This document shows positions 12,193-25,154 of a stretch of 64,000 bases of DNA, one piece after another (position 1 is the first letter of the stretch; every line of letters starts with the position of its first letter). Source of the stretch: Avena insularis. Taxonomy: Eukaryota; Streptophyta; Magnoliopsida; Poales; Poaceae. The stretch spans positions 478,923,392-478,987,391 of the forward strand of contig CM042694.1 in the NCBI GenBank assembly GCA_023614405.1, written 5' to 3'. The notes beneath the pieces are model-generated. The model was not told where the DNA came from and did no database searches. It worked only from the letters and a program-made list of their open reading frames with translations. The translations under genes and the position numbers were made by a program.

Positions 12193-13369
12193 ATGGTGGG
12201 TTTCTTTGAAACTAGATCTTATTGGCAAGATGGGTTCATGGAACAACAAAAATATTTTGAGGAACACTGCTTGTCACAAAAAGGGAAACTCTTATGGGAA
12301 CAAATTGATAAATTGTGTACCATTGCTAGAAACATGTGCTCTATTTATATGTTACTTATTGTTTTGATAAATCTTGTTGCTGTAGGAGGTATAAACACCT
12401 CCCTTTTCAATGTGAGTATAATGATGACGTTACCATATCTTCTTATGTTAAGGGAAATTATGACTTTTATGATGTGGAACAAATTGAAGAATTTATTTCT
12501 TGGAAGGGTGCATTCGAACTTGCTTATTTTCTTGAAAATACTGATGATGCACCTTATAAATATGAAGTTCATGATATACTTAAATTTTGGTTTGGTAATT
12601 ACAAGGTAGAGAATGGATATATTCTTGAATATCTTAATAGATGCTCTCCACCAACAGAAGAGACTAATGCCTTGCAGGAGCCTATGGAAGAAGAAATTGC
12701 TGAAACTGGAAGCTCATTGGATGAAAAAGAAGAGGATAGTGATGATCAAGAGGAGTAAGAATGGATCTACCCATTCCTACCTTCTAATGAGAGTAACTCT
12801 TTACCCATTACATTATTTGATTGTCCTCCATGCTTACCAAAGGAAGATGAATGTTATGTTCCTATGGATTCTTTTGAATTTTTTATAACAAATCTCTAGA
12901 TGATGGTCCTATATTGATTGATAATATTAATTGTACTACTATTGAAAATGAGATTGATCAGGCATCTTGTTATAAAATTGTTAAAAGTAGGTCTGAAGGT
13001 TTTAATCCCACTATTTTTGAGCTTGATAAAAATTATGTGTTTGTAGATCATGAAAAGCATGCTTTATGTGATATTTATATTGTTGAGTTTATTCATGAGG
13101 CTACTGAAAATTATTATGAGAGAGGAAAATATGGTTGTAAAAGTTTTCATGGTACTGAAACACCTCTCTATTTGCTAAAAGTTTTGAAGTTACTCTCGTT
13201 TTATCTTCCTATGCCTATCACTTTTTTCTTTGTGAATTTATTTGAATATAAGATTACTATGTATAGGAAGTGGGTTAGACTTAAATGTGTTTTGAATTTG
13301 CTTCTTGATGCTCTCTTTTACTTCAATTCATATTTCTTATGTGAGCATCATCGAAATTTTTATGCCTAG
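12193..13369 (+). pseudogene. Unknown ORF of the non-autonomous Athila-like element
   Basis: The only coding-like region of this element. A start at 12193 (MVGFFETRSYWQDG) opens a frame whose continuation shifts near 12336. The next segment (12336-12758) contains CEYNDDVTISSYVKGNYDFYD and FELAYFLENTDDAPYKYEVH and ends in an acidic run (EEDSDDQEE). It goes on through a TAA to about 12899 and, after another shift, through 12914-13369 (FELDKNYVFVDHEKHALCD, ENYYERGKYGCKSFHG and a hydrophobic C-terminal stretch). The ancestral protein would be near 390 aa. I recognise no enzyme motif, zinc knuckle or gag fold. Consistent amino-acid composition across the breaks argues that it was once coding. Confidence 0.5.
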
Positions 13370-16118
13370 CTCAAAGGTGTTAAAGAAAAGTACTTATTGG
13401 GAGATAACCCAAAAGTTTTAGGCGAGTCTTGGAAGTTATTGCTTCATTAATAACCTCTCCTTATCATTTTTGTGTGGTTTTTGTTCCAAGAGTAACCTCT
13501 AATGAGAGAGAAGTAATGCTTGGGAAAGTTGTTGGCCCGAAACAGATTTTTGTGCTTTGTTGTAAACATTTGTGAAAACTCTCTGTACGTCGGTTTGAGC
13601 TGTAATTTTTTGTGCTTCTGCCCCAGGTTGTTATCCAACTTTCGTTAGTTCAACACCTTTCGATTTGAGCAACATAAGGTATTCAGAAAAATCGGTTTCT
13701 ACCTGCTGGTCTGTTTTGACATATTTCTGCCATTATTTGCATTTCCTTCTTATTGATTCCTTTTTGGGTTCTTTTTGGGGAATTGAACTTTTTAAAGGAA
13801 GTGCTACAGTATCTTGTGTTTTAATGAAAGTTTTACTAGTGTTGGAACTGAACCAAAAGACTTATTATCTTGAGTACACTAATGTTGCTAATGAAGATTG
13901 TGTGAAGTTTTGTATGAAGAAAAAATTTCAGGTGTAAGGGAAGAATAATGTAATAAGATGAAGAATGGACAAAAGCTCAAGCTTGGGGATGCCACCCCAT
14001 GTCACCCCAAGAAATATCCAAGAAGTACAAGCGTCAAAGCTTGGGGATTCCCAAGGCATCCCCTTCTTCATCAATAAAAATTTCAGGTTTCTTCCAAACA
14101 CTTCATTTTTATTGTTTCATGCACAATTTTTGTTGTTCTTGGAGCGTCTGTGTTTTTGTTTTTGGTTTTAGTTTTCTTGGTTTGATTGAATAAATTGGTT
14201 GGACCCCCTCATTCATGCATTAGTTTTCAAATAAAGTTGATTTGGATTGGAAAAGAGTAGGAAAGTCCATGCTTAAGTGGTAAAAAGGATCTTATTTTTG
14301 GTTGTGACTTAGACTTTATCATGTCATGCTTAATATTGTTTTGTCTTTATGCTTAGTGATTATTGCTGTAGCATGACATGTTATAAACAATTGATATTGC
14401 TTAATGTGCCTTGAAAGAATCATGCGTTGTTTTAGCACATTAAAGCATAATATTGTGCTATTCTCCTTTGATGCTTTATTTGGGTTGACTTGGCGCATGC
14501 TCACACCATGTTAAGACTATCCCAAGTCACCATAGCCTCTATGATCCTTTAGTTTTCGACTAGTAATATCACTTTATTCTTTAATTAACGATGTTTTGTC
14601 GCTTTGCATGATTATGGCCATTATTGCTCTCTTAGTTGGTCGCTCCCAGCCTTTTGCTAGCCTCCATAACCAAGTATGAGTTCCACTCATGCATCGAACT
14701 CCAAATAAAACCAAGTTATTCCAAAGAGTCCACCATACCTACCTATTAGCATTTTCTATTCCAAGTATATTCATGTTTTTATCTACCTTCTGAATTAAAC
14801 TTGTTATGTGAAAATTAGTGATTAAAGCTCTCACACACTTGATTGCACACTTTACTTTTCTTGCCCCTAATAAACTTGAACCATTGTGTCATCTATGTTG
14901 TATATGCTTGCACTTATACGTTGGGAATTAGCAAAACCATGCTGTCATGGGGAACACTTTCAACATTGCACTTGTACATTGTACCCAACTGATATCATGT
15001 CTTTTGTTTATGGATGTCGTCGGTGTGAAACGAAAGGGGAACTTGTAAGTCCATGGAGTTATGTATGTGTGTTAGAGAAATGCCTGGGCCGCTAGCCTAA
15101 GCCATGCCTAATCATGGTGGAAACTTGCAGCATTACCATAGTGAGAAATCTATGAAGCATTCTTCTTATAAAAAAAGAGATAGATATTGAGAAAAAGAAA
15201 AAAAAGATGAGAAAAGAGGAAAGAGAGAAAAAAGTACCATTTTCCCATGGTAAATAATAAGATTGCTGAGATGCTCATTCTCTGCTTGCCTTGTCATTTT
15301 GATTATGGGATAGCTCCTATATCATGTGCAAGGGGTACCCCATTGGCGGTTCTCTATGATACACATGTACTTACTATGACAAGAACGTACCGGTAACTAA
15401 ACTTGAGTAGCATGAGGAGCGGCCCTCATATTCAAGGGACATGAGATTGCCAACTTATACTTTGTCAAGCATATACTCCATAGTTTGTTAACTTTAACCT
15501 TAATCACTTCAAGATGCTTATGATAGGGGCAATGAGAGCTGAAAGCTAATAAGTACCATAATTTTTGGAAGCTCTTTATGAGACTTGAATCCCTGCTTCC
15601 TTTTATGAAGGCCTTTCTTTTACCTTTATGTTGAGTCTCCATCTTCTATCTTTATGCACCTTTTAAGAGATCATAGTGGCCATTCTTAGTTTAATGTGCA
15701 TTGTCCCAAGACTTGTTGATTGATGCATAACTTTGATATTGCTTGTTCCTAAACTATTTGCATCTAGTCACCCTTATGAACTTTGAAGGTGTTCTATGCA
15801 TTTATGTTTTGCTACACTATGAGGGACCAGCTAAATACCATTATTATTATGTTTTCTATATGTGAAATAAACAAACGACTTGCAAAGCATTGTTATGCAT
15901 GAATCTTTTGTTTGTGCCTTTTCATGTTACAACATAGTTGCTATGTTTTATTGTTAGAACTATATCTTTCATGCTATGTTAAAGTACTATAATCCTAGCT
16001 ATCAATGTTTCACAAATACTTTGATCAAGATTATGATGGTGCATGTCACCTAAAAAATTATTCTTTCTTTTTATCACTTACCTACTCGAGGACAAGCATG
16101 AGTTAAGCTTAGGGATAT
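13370..16118 (+). other. Long noncoding 3' region of the Athila-like element
   Basis: No gene is seen. Recognisable pieces are: AAGTACTTATTGGGAGATAACCC just after the ORF (about 13388); two PPT-like AGCTTGGGGAT copies (about 13980 and 14038), the second inside a hairpin CTTGGG-GATT-CCCAAG; a purine-only stretch of A and G runs (about 15172-15232); and the real PPT AAGCTTAGGGATAT before 16119. The same order of landmarks is found on the minus strand in the outermost Athila-like element. Confidence 0.6.
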
Positions 16119-17677
16119 TGATATGTTACAAATGTATCTATAATTTTTTATGTTCCATGCCTGTTTTATATCTACTTTCTTATGTTTTGTCCACACTTTG
16201 GAGTATTTTTACACACTTTCTGGGACTAACCTATTAACAAGATGCCAGAGTGCCAGTTGCCTGTTTTCTGCTGTTTTTGGTTCCAGAAAAGCTAGAAAAT
16301 GAATATTCTCGGAATTGGACGGGACAAAAGCCAAAGTCAATATTTCACCGAGGGGAACACGGAGCCAGAAGTCGAGACGGAGAGGGGCCAGGGGCCAGCC
16401 ACACCACCTGGCCGCGCGGCTAGGCCTGGCCCACACCTGGGTGTGGTGCGGCCGCCTCGGGCACCCCCTCGGCCTCCCCTTTCGCCTATAAGAAGCCTTC
16501 GATACAGAAACCCTGAAGAGCCGATCAAAATTCCACGAAAGAGTCTATAGTCGCCGCAATCTCCATCCCTAGATTAGGAGGGATCTGAAGCTCTTCCCGG
16601 CACCCTGCCGGAGGGGAGAGATCACCCTAGAGGCCTTCTTCATCACCATGCCTGCCTCAGGTGTGATGCGTGAGTAGTTCATCCCTAGACTACGGGTCCA
16701 TGTAGTAGCTAGATGGTTGGTTCTTCTCCTTTGTGCTACCATGTTTAGATCTTGTGAGCTCCGTTCATGATCAAGATCATCTATTTGTAATCATACATGT
16801 TGTGTTTGCGAGGATCCGATGGATATTGAGATGCTATTTCAGATTGATTATTGATTCTATCATGTCTTTGTTATTTGTGATCTTGCATGCTCTCTGTTGT
16901 TAGTAGCTATCTTGGCCGAGTAGATGCTAGCAACTCCAAGAGGGAGTATTTATGCTCGATAGTGGGTTCATGCCTCTAGTAATCTGGGGAAGTGACAGAA
17001 ATCTCTAAGGTACTAGATGTGCTGTTGCTACTAGGGAGAAAACAACAATCCTTTGTTCATAGAACAATCTTATTGTTTACTTTACACACTTTGCTTAATG
17101 CAATTATCTATTGCTTTCAGCTTAATACTGGAGGGGGTTTGGATGATAACCTGAAGGTGGATTATTAGTCATAGATGAAGTTAGGACGGTGTATGTATAA
17201 TGTTGTAATGCCCAATCAAATCTCATAGGAGTCAAGATGATTAGTATATGCATGTATGCTTTCTCGTTGTCTGTCAATTGCCCCGCTGTAATTTGTTCAC
17301 CCAACATGTCATCTTATCTTAAGGAGAATCACCACTAGTGAACTATGGATCCCGGTCCTTTCTTTTACTATCAATCTACAATCTATTTACTGTTTTCTGT
17401 TTACTTTCTGCAATAAATTACTATCTTCCACACAATACGTTTAATCCTTTGTTTTTAGCAAAACCGGTGAGATTGACAACCTCGCTATAAGTTGGGGGCA
17501 AAGTTCTGTGGTTGTGTTGTGCAGGATTCCAAGTTGGAAACAACACCTTGGAGGTGTTTCCTTGCTCCTACTGGTTAGATAACCTTGGTTTCATAACTGA
17601 GGGAAAACTTGCTGATGTGCTCATCATACCTTCCTCTTGGGGTTCCCCAACGAGCTTGAATATATTTTGAGCCATCA
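16119..17677 (+). repeat. 3' LTR of the non-autonomous Athila-like element
   Basis: Starts TGATATGTTAC and ends GAGCCATCA. It is about 1.56 kb, nearly collinear with 10452-11983, and followed by TSD GCAGC at 17678-17682. By eye, substitutions are scattered and largely transitions. Confidence 0.9.
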
Positions 17678-17682
17678 GCAGC

Positions 17683-17977
17683 CTGGAATCTATGGATTGG
17701 GACGTCATCATTATGCTTCAGGTCTCTTAGGCCATTTGTTAAGTTTGTTATACTTAATAGCATAATTTCCCTTCTGTTCTTTGATGTTTGTGGTCAGTGA
17801 CCTCTGCCCGTAACATTTTGGTTCTTCGCTCAGTTATGAGCTTGCTGTAATAACTTTTGTGTCATAGGGTCACTGTAATGTTATCGATTCGCTCTCTGTA
17901 CATTTCCGAGATTTACGTTAGGCTTATATTAGACAGAGGTCTAGGATTTGTCTAGCCTTATTCTTCGGGGTGTCACA
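17683..17977 (+). mobile_element. Truncated LTR, right part
   Basis: Continuation of the LTR interrupted at 10451; the 5-bp GCAGC at 10447-10451 is duplicated at 17678-17682. It ends TTCTTCGGGGTGTCACA at 17977, directly against the Athila-like LTR that begins at 17978. Confidence 0.5.
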
Positions 17978-19464
17978 AAGGTTTTGTATTAGTAATATGA
18001 AATAAAAATATAAATAAAATAAAGTAAAACAAATTATAACTAAGCAAGCAAAGTAAATGCAATAATAAAAATGTCTTTTGTGTTTTGTTTGTGATTTCAG
18101 GTAAATAAAGTATTTTTGTATTTTTGAAATATTAAGTTGCAGAAAATATAGATGATTATAATGGTGTTGGAAGTTTGTTTCTTATGATAAAAGTTAGACC
18201 TGGGTTCATGGGTTCACTTGTCTATTCTCTTTTTTAAGTTGTAGTGCACATAAAATAATTCATCACCAACATAATATTGGTCAAACTTTAATATGTGTTT
18301 GATAAGAATTCATATGGGCATCACGTCCTAACATAGAGATGATGCACCACATCTCTCTTATACTCCTCTAGAAAGGGAAAACTCAAAGCAATCTAGAATT
18401 AAGAATTAATGGAGCATAGTCTTAAGTACTTTGACATGATGTTTGAATAACAAATATGCTACCTTGACCAAACAAGATTATCGAGTTGTCACAAGATAAT
18501 TATAGCACATGAATTTGCTTAATGCTTAGTGAGGTAACAAAATAAAGGTAAAAACCATAGTAGATATTGAATTTGTTGTCACTATTCAATCACCACCACC
18601 ATGTTACTGCATCTAATACACACTTTCCACCACACATGCTCTTGCATAGAAGTTGGACCAAAAAGTAATTAAGAACGGGGTACATGATATGCATCTACCA
18701 ATACTACACATAAATAGATTCCAATCTCATATATAAAATCATAGAATAAAGATCCACCACACAGGAATTGCATATATGACCATAATCATGTTGGGCAACT
18801 CATATGGTACTAGATCTATGAAGAACAAGAGAGAAATAGATCAAGCTACTTCCACAAACCCATAGTCCATAGGTGGACTACTCCCTCTTCATCATGGTGA
18901 TGATGTTGTAGATGTTGGAGAAGGTAGAGATCCCTCTGGCGGTGGCTCCGACAGCGTTTTCCCCTCCAATATTCGCTAGTTCTAACTCCCTTTTGGTGTT
19001 TCTGTGTTTCTGCAGCGTTCTCCTTGAGGATGCCCCGGGGCACCCTTTATATAGCAGGTTTGCGTCAAACCAAGTCCGTGGGTGAAATATTGAAGCAGAT
19101 CAGACGGCTGAGGGTCAAAAGGCACCATGTGGCGCATGCACGAGGGTAGGCCGTGCCACCTGGGATCTTTTGGGCCTCCAAGCCCCTCTCATGAGGTCCA
19201 AGCACTCCAGATCATCATTCTTCCCGAAATATTGGCTTTCCTAGAATCTTATCTCCATTTGACTTTGTTTAGGTCCTTGAAAGATAAAAATACACAAAAC
19301 AGGGTTTTCCTATCCTACGGATGATAACCAAAATAAAGGGGGTCATTGGTAAATCACCAAAAACAATATAAAACATGGATATGAAATTATATATGTTGCA
19401 CATATATATGTGGGTATATGTATCAATAAACTACAAAGTTCATGTATGCATTTTACATGCATCA
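17978..19464 (-). repeat. 3' LTR of the outermost Athila-like element (left truncated)
   Basis: On the minus strand it starts TGATGCATGTAAAATGC (from 19464). From about 17980 the sequence matches 62900-63403 (GTATTAGTAATATGAAAT and onward). About 200 bp at the LTR 3' end, present in the right copy (62694-62897), are missing here, where the preceding truncated LTR abuts. Confidence 0.8.
19046..19053 (-). promoter_or_regulatory. TATA box of the outermost Athila-like LTR
   Basis: TATATAAA on the minus strand (CTGCTATATAAAGGGTGCC), with a GC-rich leader downstream, in the expected middle of the LTR. Confidence 0.55.
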
Positions 19465-22396
19465 ACATCCCCAAGCTTAACTTATGCTTGTCCTCGAGCT
19501 TGAAGATGATAAAACTAAACATGGAGTTTGTTGCTTACCTTAGCTAGCAAGCATCACAAATAATTAAGTGGTGCGTACATTAAAGAATAACAATAAACAA
19601 GCATATCATAAAGTGATACTTGTCATAATCTTCATACAGGTCTAGCAAAATGTATAGTGACTAGAATAGATGAATAAAGTACCATGCACAATTTTTACAA
19701 TGCTTCGCACAAAAAATATGTATGCATATATATGGACAGTCCTATGGTGAGAATAAAGGCAGTAGAAGGATAAATGCATAAGGCTGGTAAGCAGGGAATA
19801 TATGCAAGCAACATGTAGCTTCTAAACACTCTCTCTTATATTTATGGTTGAATCATAGTTCATCATTAGTGTTTGGTTCCATTGCCCCTCATTACCTGAT
19901 TCTTTTTGGTACTCTTATTTCTGGCACTTTTTGCTTCTTCTCTCACCTTTTTTCTTTTTTCTTTGTTCTTTTCTTTTTTCTCCTTTTTCCCTCTTTTTCT
20001 TTTTGCCTTTTGCCTCTCGTATTTGCTTGATTTTTTGGAGAGGTCTAGCTCATGGCATACTCACTCTCTCACTTTGTTCATATCATAAATGGAGGGTTTT
20101 TGCCCTTATATTAGCGTTGATACCCATGGTTGGAGGTTTTTGCCTTCATATTTTATTGTATGCATAATCTTGTTCTACTTGCAAGGGGTACTCTTATGCC
20201 TTATGAGTTTGTGGTCACCCCACAAATTAACTTCTGTATGTCACTCACACCCATACTTGATATTGTTTGGAAGCTAAATATAAGACACATGATAATATGC
20301 TTTGGGATATATCATGAGCTATTTGGGTATGTTATAATATGAGAGCTAAGTTTGTTTTGCTAAAGGGGGTGTTTCAATATGGTGGGATAGCAATAGTAAT
20401 AGTTTGACCATCTACAAGCATGTAAATAGTGTCCATAGTGCTAGATCATTTCTACTAGACAATAAAAACATTGCACTATCCATTTATGTTGAAAATAAGA
20501 ACTATCACTAGATAAACCATTTGTAAGTTATTACTTTGTAAGGTATATGAACAATATAACTAGAAGCAATAAGATGCATAGCTTGTTATTACCTTTTTAT
20601 TTTTATCATGGCATTCAAACTTAACTTTCATTTATTTTAGTAGCTCTTTCCTAAGCTTGCAAAACATCTATAATGGTGGTCTTATTTATTCCAAAGTAAA
20701 GACGCTCCAAGTTTCTATGATCATCTTATGTTGCTCAAAAAATAAAGTTTAGAGGTTTGCAAACCGAGAGTTTAATAGGTATAGTGGGGTACCTTGGGCA
20801 TCCCCAATCTTATGGTTTTTACCATTCTTGGATAGCTCTTGGTTTGGTATTCCTACATTCCCTGTCAAAAAAACTTCAACACAAAACTTTCTCCCATTTC
20901 TTTTCTATGGGGTGACATTGGTGGTACAAATATATGTTCTTATCTGCCATATAATCCTTAAAAAAATTATATTTAAGTTTCCAACAAGTATATCATTTTG
21001 TATACATTCTTAGCTTATCAAAATACTCTTGGAAAATCATTTTGAGATTCAACAGAATAGCTTAAACAATACATGGCAGAATCTGTCCACATTTTTAGCA
21101 GCAACAAAACGTATTTAATTCGACCACTTAAACATGTCAGGAATTTTAGCCAAGTTTTGTGACTATATAGGATGAAAATTTGTAACTATAGTTTAAAATG
21201 AGCAAAATTGGAGTTACATAAAAAATTAGAGATTTTTTACTAAACAGTGTTGGTGCAGGAATTTGTTACTCCATATGTTTTATCAACTTTAAATCATCCA
21301 AATGGGTTCAACTTGGTACTTTATTAAAAACTTCAAAGAATAAACTAAAAATAGACTCTTTAATCTTCAGCAAGAGTGCAAAATAAAATCCAAGAGAAAA
21401 ACAAATCGGGTTGCCTCCTGAAAAGCGCTTTCTTTATAGCCATATAGCTAGGCTTTACTTACTTGTTTCATGTGATGTGGAGATCATGTGGTAGCTTGTA
21501 CCTTGGTGCTATCTCCTTCTTCCTTGGGAAGTGTTCCATACAATTTTTCTATGGAAACTTAAACTTCACATTTCCTTCTTTTGAATCAATGATTGCTCAT
21601 GTTGTTCTCAAAAAAGGTCTTACCAATATTATAGGACTAGAGGTTTTACTCCCCATGTCCATGATAACAAAATTAGCAGAAATAAAAGTCATATGTAACT
21701 CAATCATGACATCATTTACTTTTCCTAAAGCATGTTTAGTTTAGTCATTGGAAAGTAAAAGGTCTATTGAGAATTTTTCCATAGTTTTAAGTTCTAGTAA
21801 TTCATATAATTCTTTTGACAAAACTAAGACACTAGATCCTAGATATAATATAGCATGAGTCTTTGACAATAGTGATTAATATATTGGGAAGCCAAGCATC
21901 CATAAGCTATGGCGGTATCATAGCTTCATTATTGTATCTTATATCTTTTCTTTCATGACATAGTTTGCAATATATGAGCCAAATCCTGCTTGATGAATAT
22001 TAATGGATTGATCATTAGAATACTTTTGCAATATATTAATAAGTTCATGCAATCTACATTTATCAAGCTCATGTATAGGTTTTTTGTTTCACAAAGAATT
22101 TTAACTTTCTCTACTGTCTTTTATATATATTCAAGTTAAAAAATTCATATCTATCATCAAACACTTCTTTAGGCACTTTAGCTTTTTCGAGACTTTCCAT
22201 AATTTGACATCTAGAAGCAGACCATCTAATAACAAATAGGCATTTGAGGTAGTGATATTCATGAAGGCACCCCCACATTCATTATCCAAGTAAGTCATAG
22301 AGGTATTAGTTAGCCCCCTGTAAAATATATGCATTAGCATCCAATCCCTAAGTCCATGTTCTACTCCATAAGCAAGTCCTCTAAATCTTTCCCAAG
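19465..22396 (-). other. 3' internal region of the outermost Athila-like element
   Basis: On the minus strand this runs from gag (22396 to about 21470) through noncoding sequence to the PPT (plus-strand ACATCCCCAAGCTTAAC at 19465-19481). Landmarks are: GGGTTGCCTCCTGAAAAGC (about 21409; reverse complement GCTTTTCAGGAGGCAACCC) just after the gag remnant; CCTTGGGCATCCCCAAT at 20792-20808; and a long pyrimidine tract at about 19925-20005 (purine tract on minus). No pol sequence is present. Confidence 0.65.
22131..22396 (-). pseudogene. gag: Gag (Athila type) fragment, C-terminal side of the insertion
   Basis: Minus-strand frames read AWERFRGLAYGVEHGLRDW, MLMHIFYRGLTNTSMTYLD and GGAFMNITTSNAYLLLDGL. 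This follows the Athila-type retrotransposon gag pattern, in which a WERF..L block is followed by a hydrophobic FY.GL block and a GG.FM.....A..LLD block. The frame is cut at 22396 by the Tekay insertion; its upstream part is at 61943-62348. Downstream it decays into stops. The expected zinc knuckle is not seen. Confidence 0.7.
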
Positions 22397-23723
22397 CTTT
22401 TTGTCAAGACCCGGATTTTTAATCCAAGATGCCCGTTATGCCATACATTGCAATCCTAGGATTACCATTTTTGCAAGACATAACAAATTGGATATCACAG
22501 TACAACATCCATTACAAACCATAATAAGGTCTTACACAAATGAAGGATCTCAGTATCCAGTCTTAATACAAACAAGCAGCGGAATAATAAGCGTAGCAGT
22601 GGGCTCCATCTTCAGTGTCACAGGCAATGCTGACGATGGGAGATGATCCTAGTTGTCATAGACGTCTTGATGTCCATCATCCTGAAAGTCCTCCTCATAG
22701 TCTGGCCACGGGAATAGCCAGGGACAAAGCCATGAGTACTCTTTAAGTACTCGCAAATTATCACTAACAAGTAAGGTAGTTCTAGTAGGAATCTTAAGCT
22801 CTAGGTTTATTTGCCAAAAGACAGATTTATCTAAACTAAGTTCAGAAGTAAATAAAACTAATGTAAATGTTCTAAATCACTTAAGTGGGAACCTAGTTTT
22901 CATATTCACAACCCTGTTGTGGTCAAGTCAAATTCATAGTTCACTTCACAAGTCATTTTGGAAACATCTGACGATGGAACAGTATGGCCACTCCAACTGT
23001 CCATGACCGCGGACGCGGCTATTCGAATAGTTTGACACTCTACAGAGGTGGTACACTTTCACCACAAAATTCGATACTTCCGTCAGGGATAACCCTAAAT
23101 CATCATACTTAGTATGCGGATAATCAATCATAACCTTTCCTTTACACACTCTAGTATAGGCACCTCCCCTATGAGCTTGGCCTCCTAGCCATGGCCATCT
23201 GCCATCCTGGGCACTGCATAGGTGGACAATTCACACTCACGAGGTAGCCTCAGCTCAAACCTCTTCCGCGAGGGAACCCATACTAATGCATATAAACTTC
23301 TGGCTAAGCCTTACCCAATTCACGTATTGTGGTTGTACGGTAAAATTGGAATGGTATCGCATCCGAACCCAACCATCGGTTTTTATAAAGGGCTAAGGCT
23401 CATGCCTCAACATTTTCATCATCAAGTCCATTTGTGTTTCTCAACACATGTCAAAACATTTCAACAAAATGAAGCATCATTCCAAGGTTTTCATAATCAT
23501 TTTCACCAAATATTCCCATCTAAAGTGATCAAGTTTTATGCTTAGCACTAGCCACTAAGTTAAGAGTGTTCCTAATGAGGGATGCTAATCTCAATCTCAT
23601 GCCATAGAATGACATCTAGTGTAGGCCTAGTTTTATACTCTTTATGCTATCTATACTATCTTTCCAAATCCTCACAAAACATTAACTAAATGTAAAGAAC
23701 TTTGGTAAAGTAAAAGAGTAAAG

Positions 23724-23901
23724 CTTGCAAGTAAAATTTGGGATGGGTATAAATCAATATATATAACCAAAGCATGCCTAATGCATCTTGCTTGGGTTAT
23801 CTTGCAATTAATGATGACTTGCCAGTATTAGCTTGCCAATAATAGCTTGCATAGATCTAGCTTGCAAGTAGTGATGGCTTGCAAGTTAAGAAACTTGCAA
23901 G
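23724..23901. repeat. Cluster of CTTGCAAG palindromes in the Tekay LTR
   Basis: Four exact copies of the 8-bp palindrome CTTGCAAG (23724, 23861, 23878, 23894), plus near copies (AGCTTGCCAATAATAGCTTGC). The matching stretch of the other LTR has five exact copies (60215, 60310, 60353, 60370, 60386). Confidence 0.7.
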
Positions 23902-25147
23902 TGTTAGCTTGCCTTGATTGGTGTAGTGATTGAAGTTTTCCTCCTCTTCTTTGGGGTAGAACTCCTCCTCCTCGTAGATTGGGTCGGTACTATCGTCTAT
24001 AAATAAATACAGGATACACAATCACCAAACAATACTTAACTACTTCTATTTAGCACACTAAGGATCACACTTGATGATCTAGTATCATCACAATCATCAC
24101 ATGAAGTACAGAACTAGTTTTATTTAGTTTATTTGAGAAAAGTAATTTCTACTCATTGAAATTAATTAAGATTTAATATTCTCCAATTAAAATATGGGAT
24201 CATGTGGACACATGTCATCACCACATATTCTAATACATGGGAATGTGATTTAAAGTGTTGATCATAATTTATGAAGTGTAAGATTATTATTTAAAAGATT
24301 TAAAGTGACTAGAAATGCCCTAATAGCATTCTTTTGGTACTAGTCCAATGTCACTGCATGCAAACCTAGATATTTTTACATATTTAGATAGATATTATCA
24401 ATTGTGATTTTTTGAGAGTTGGAATCAACTCAAAAGCTATTATGGTTGATTTTTGAAAAATGTTTGAAGTTTCAAAAGTCTATGTCCTATTATTTTTGCT
24501 ATAGATTATCTCTAACTCCAAATGATTTAAATCCAACCGGCTTGGATAGATATTTTAATTATCTTTCTAACAAAATTAGAATCATGCAATTTGGTTTAGT
24601 GAAACTCTCTGAACTGATTTTTGAATATGTGGATAGAAGCTAGTTTAAACTAAAATGGAAATCAATATTTGAATTCCCTAGGCTGCGCGGGAAAGGTAAA
24701 CGGGCCGGCCTAGCTGCACTGCATAGCGCAGCGGGCTGCTGATAGATGGGGTCCACCAGTCAGCGACTATTCTAACACGAAACGGTATCTTTCAACCAGA
24801 GCCCTACGATCTAATTCTAATCCAACGCCGTGGTTCATCATCGACGCCAAACAACTCCAGCGAGGAATCAACCCTAATGCAGCGGTGGGGTTCTCGCGGG
24901 GCCCACCTAGGCTCCATCTAGGGTCGGCGATGGGGGAAATCAACGTGGTAGACGACGACGAGGCGAGGCGCGGTCACGGCAGAGCTTGGGGTGGTCGGAA
25001 TCACTGACGCCCTTCTCCTCCAGTAGCGGCGGGCTCTGGTGAAATTCCGGCGTGGTGGTGCTCGCCTTGCTCCATGAAGAAGTGGGGGACGCTCAGAGAG
25101 AGGTGGTGAGGGTGTTGGTGTGGAGAATGGAGGCGGGGGTGGCCTCC

Positions 25148-25154
25148 TTTTATA
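25148..25154 (-). promoter_or_regulatory. TATA box of the Tekay LTR (3' copy only)
   Basis: CTATAAAAGG on the minus strand (plus view CCTTTTATAG at 25146-25155), between GC-rich sequences. The corresponding region is deleted from the 5' LTR at about 61394. Confidence 0.65.

Larger units (their letters stand above)
10452..17677 (+). mobile_element. Complete non-autonomous Athila-like Gypsy element, TSD GCAGC
   Basis: The 7.2-kb element has two LTRs (10452-11983 and 16119-17677), both starting TGATA and ending GCCATCA. It also has the Athila-type primer-binding site TGGCGCCGTTGCCGGGGA (11995-12012) and a purine-rich tract AAGCTTAGGGATAT just before the 3' LTR. GCAGC flanks both sides. The 4.1-kb internal region has no gag, protease, RT, RNase H or integrase, only a decayed ORF of unknown function at 12193-13369. 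It must have been mobilised in trans by an autonomous Athila relative. Confidence 0.9.

Noticed and set aside
17978..18500. Possible separate small element shared between 17978-18500 and 62898-63403
   Set aside because: Explained as the two LTRs of one minus-strand Athila-like element: PPT beside one copy and PBS beside the other.
22356..22646. Pair of similar 80-96-aa ORFs at 22356-22646 and 58891-59136
   Set aside because: They look conserved only because they lie at the same place in the two Tekay LTRs.
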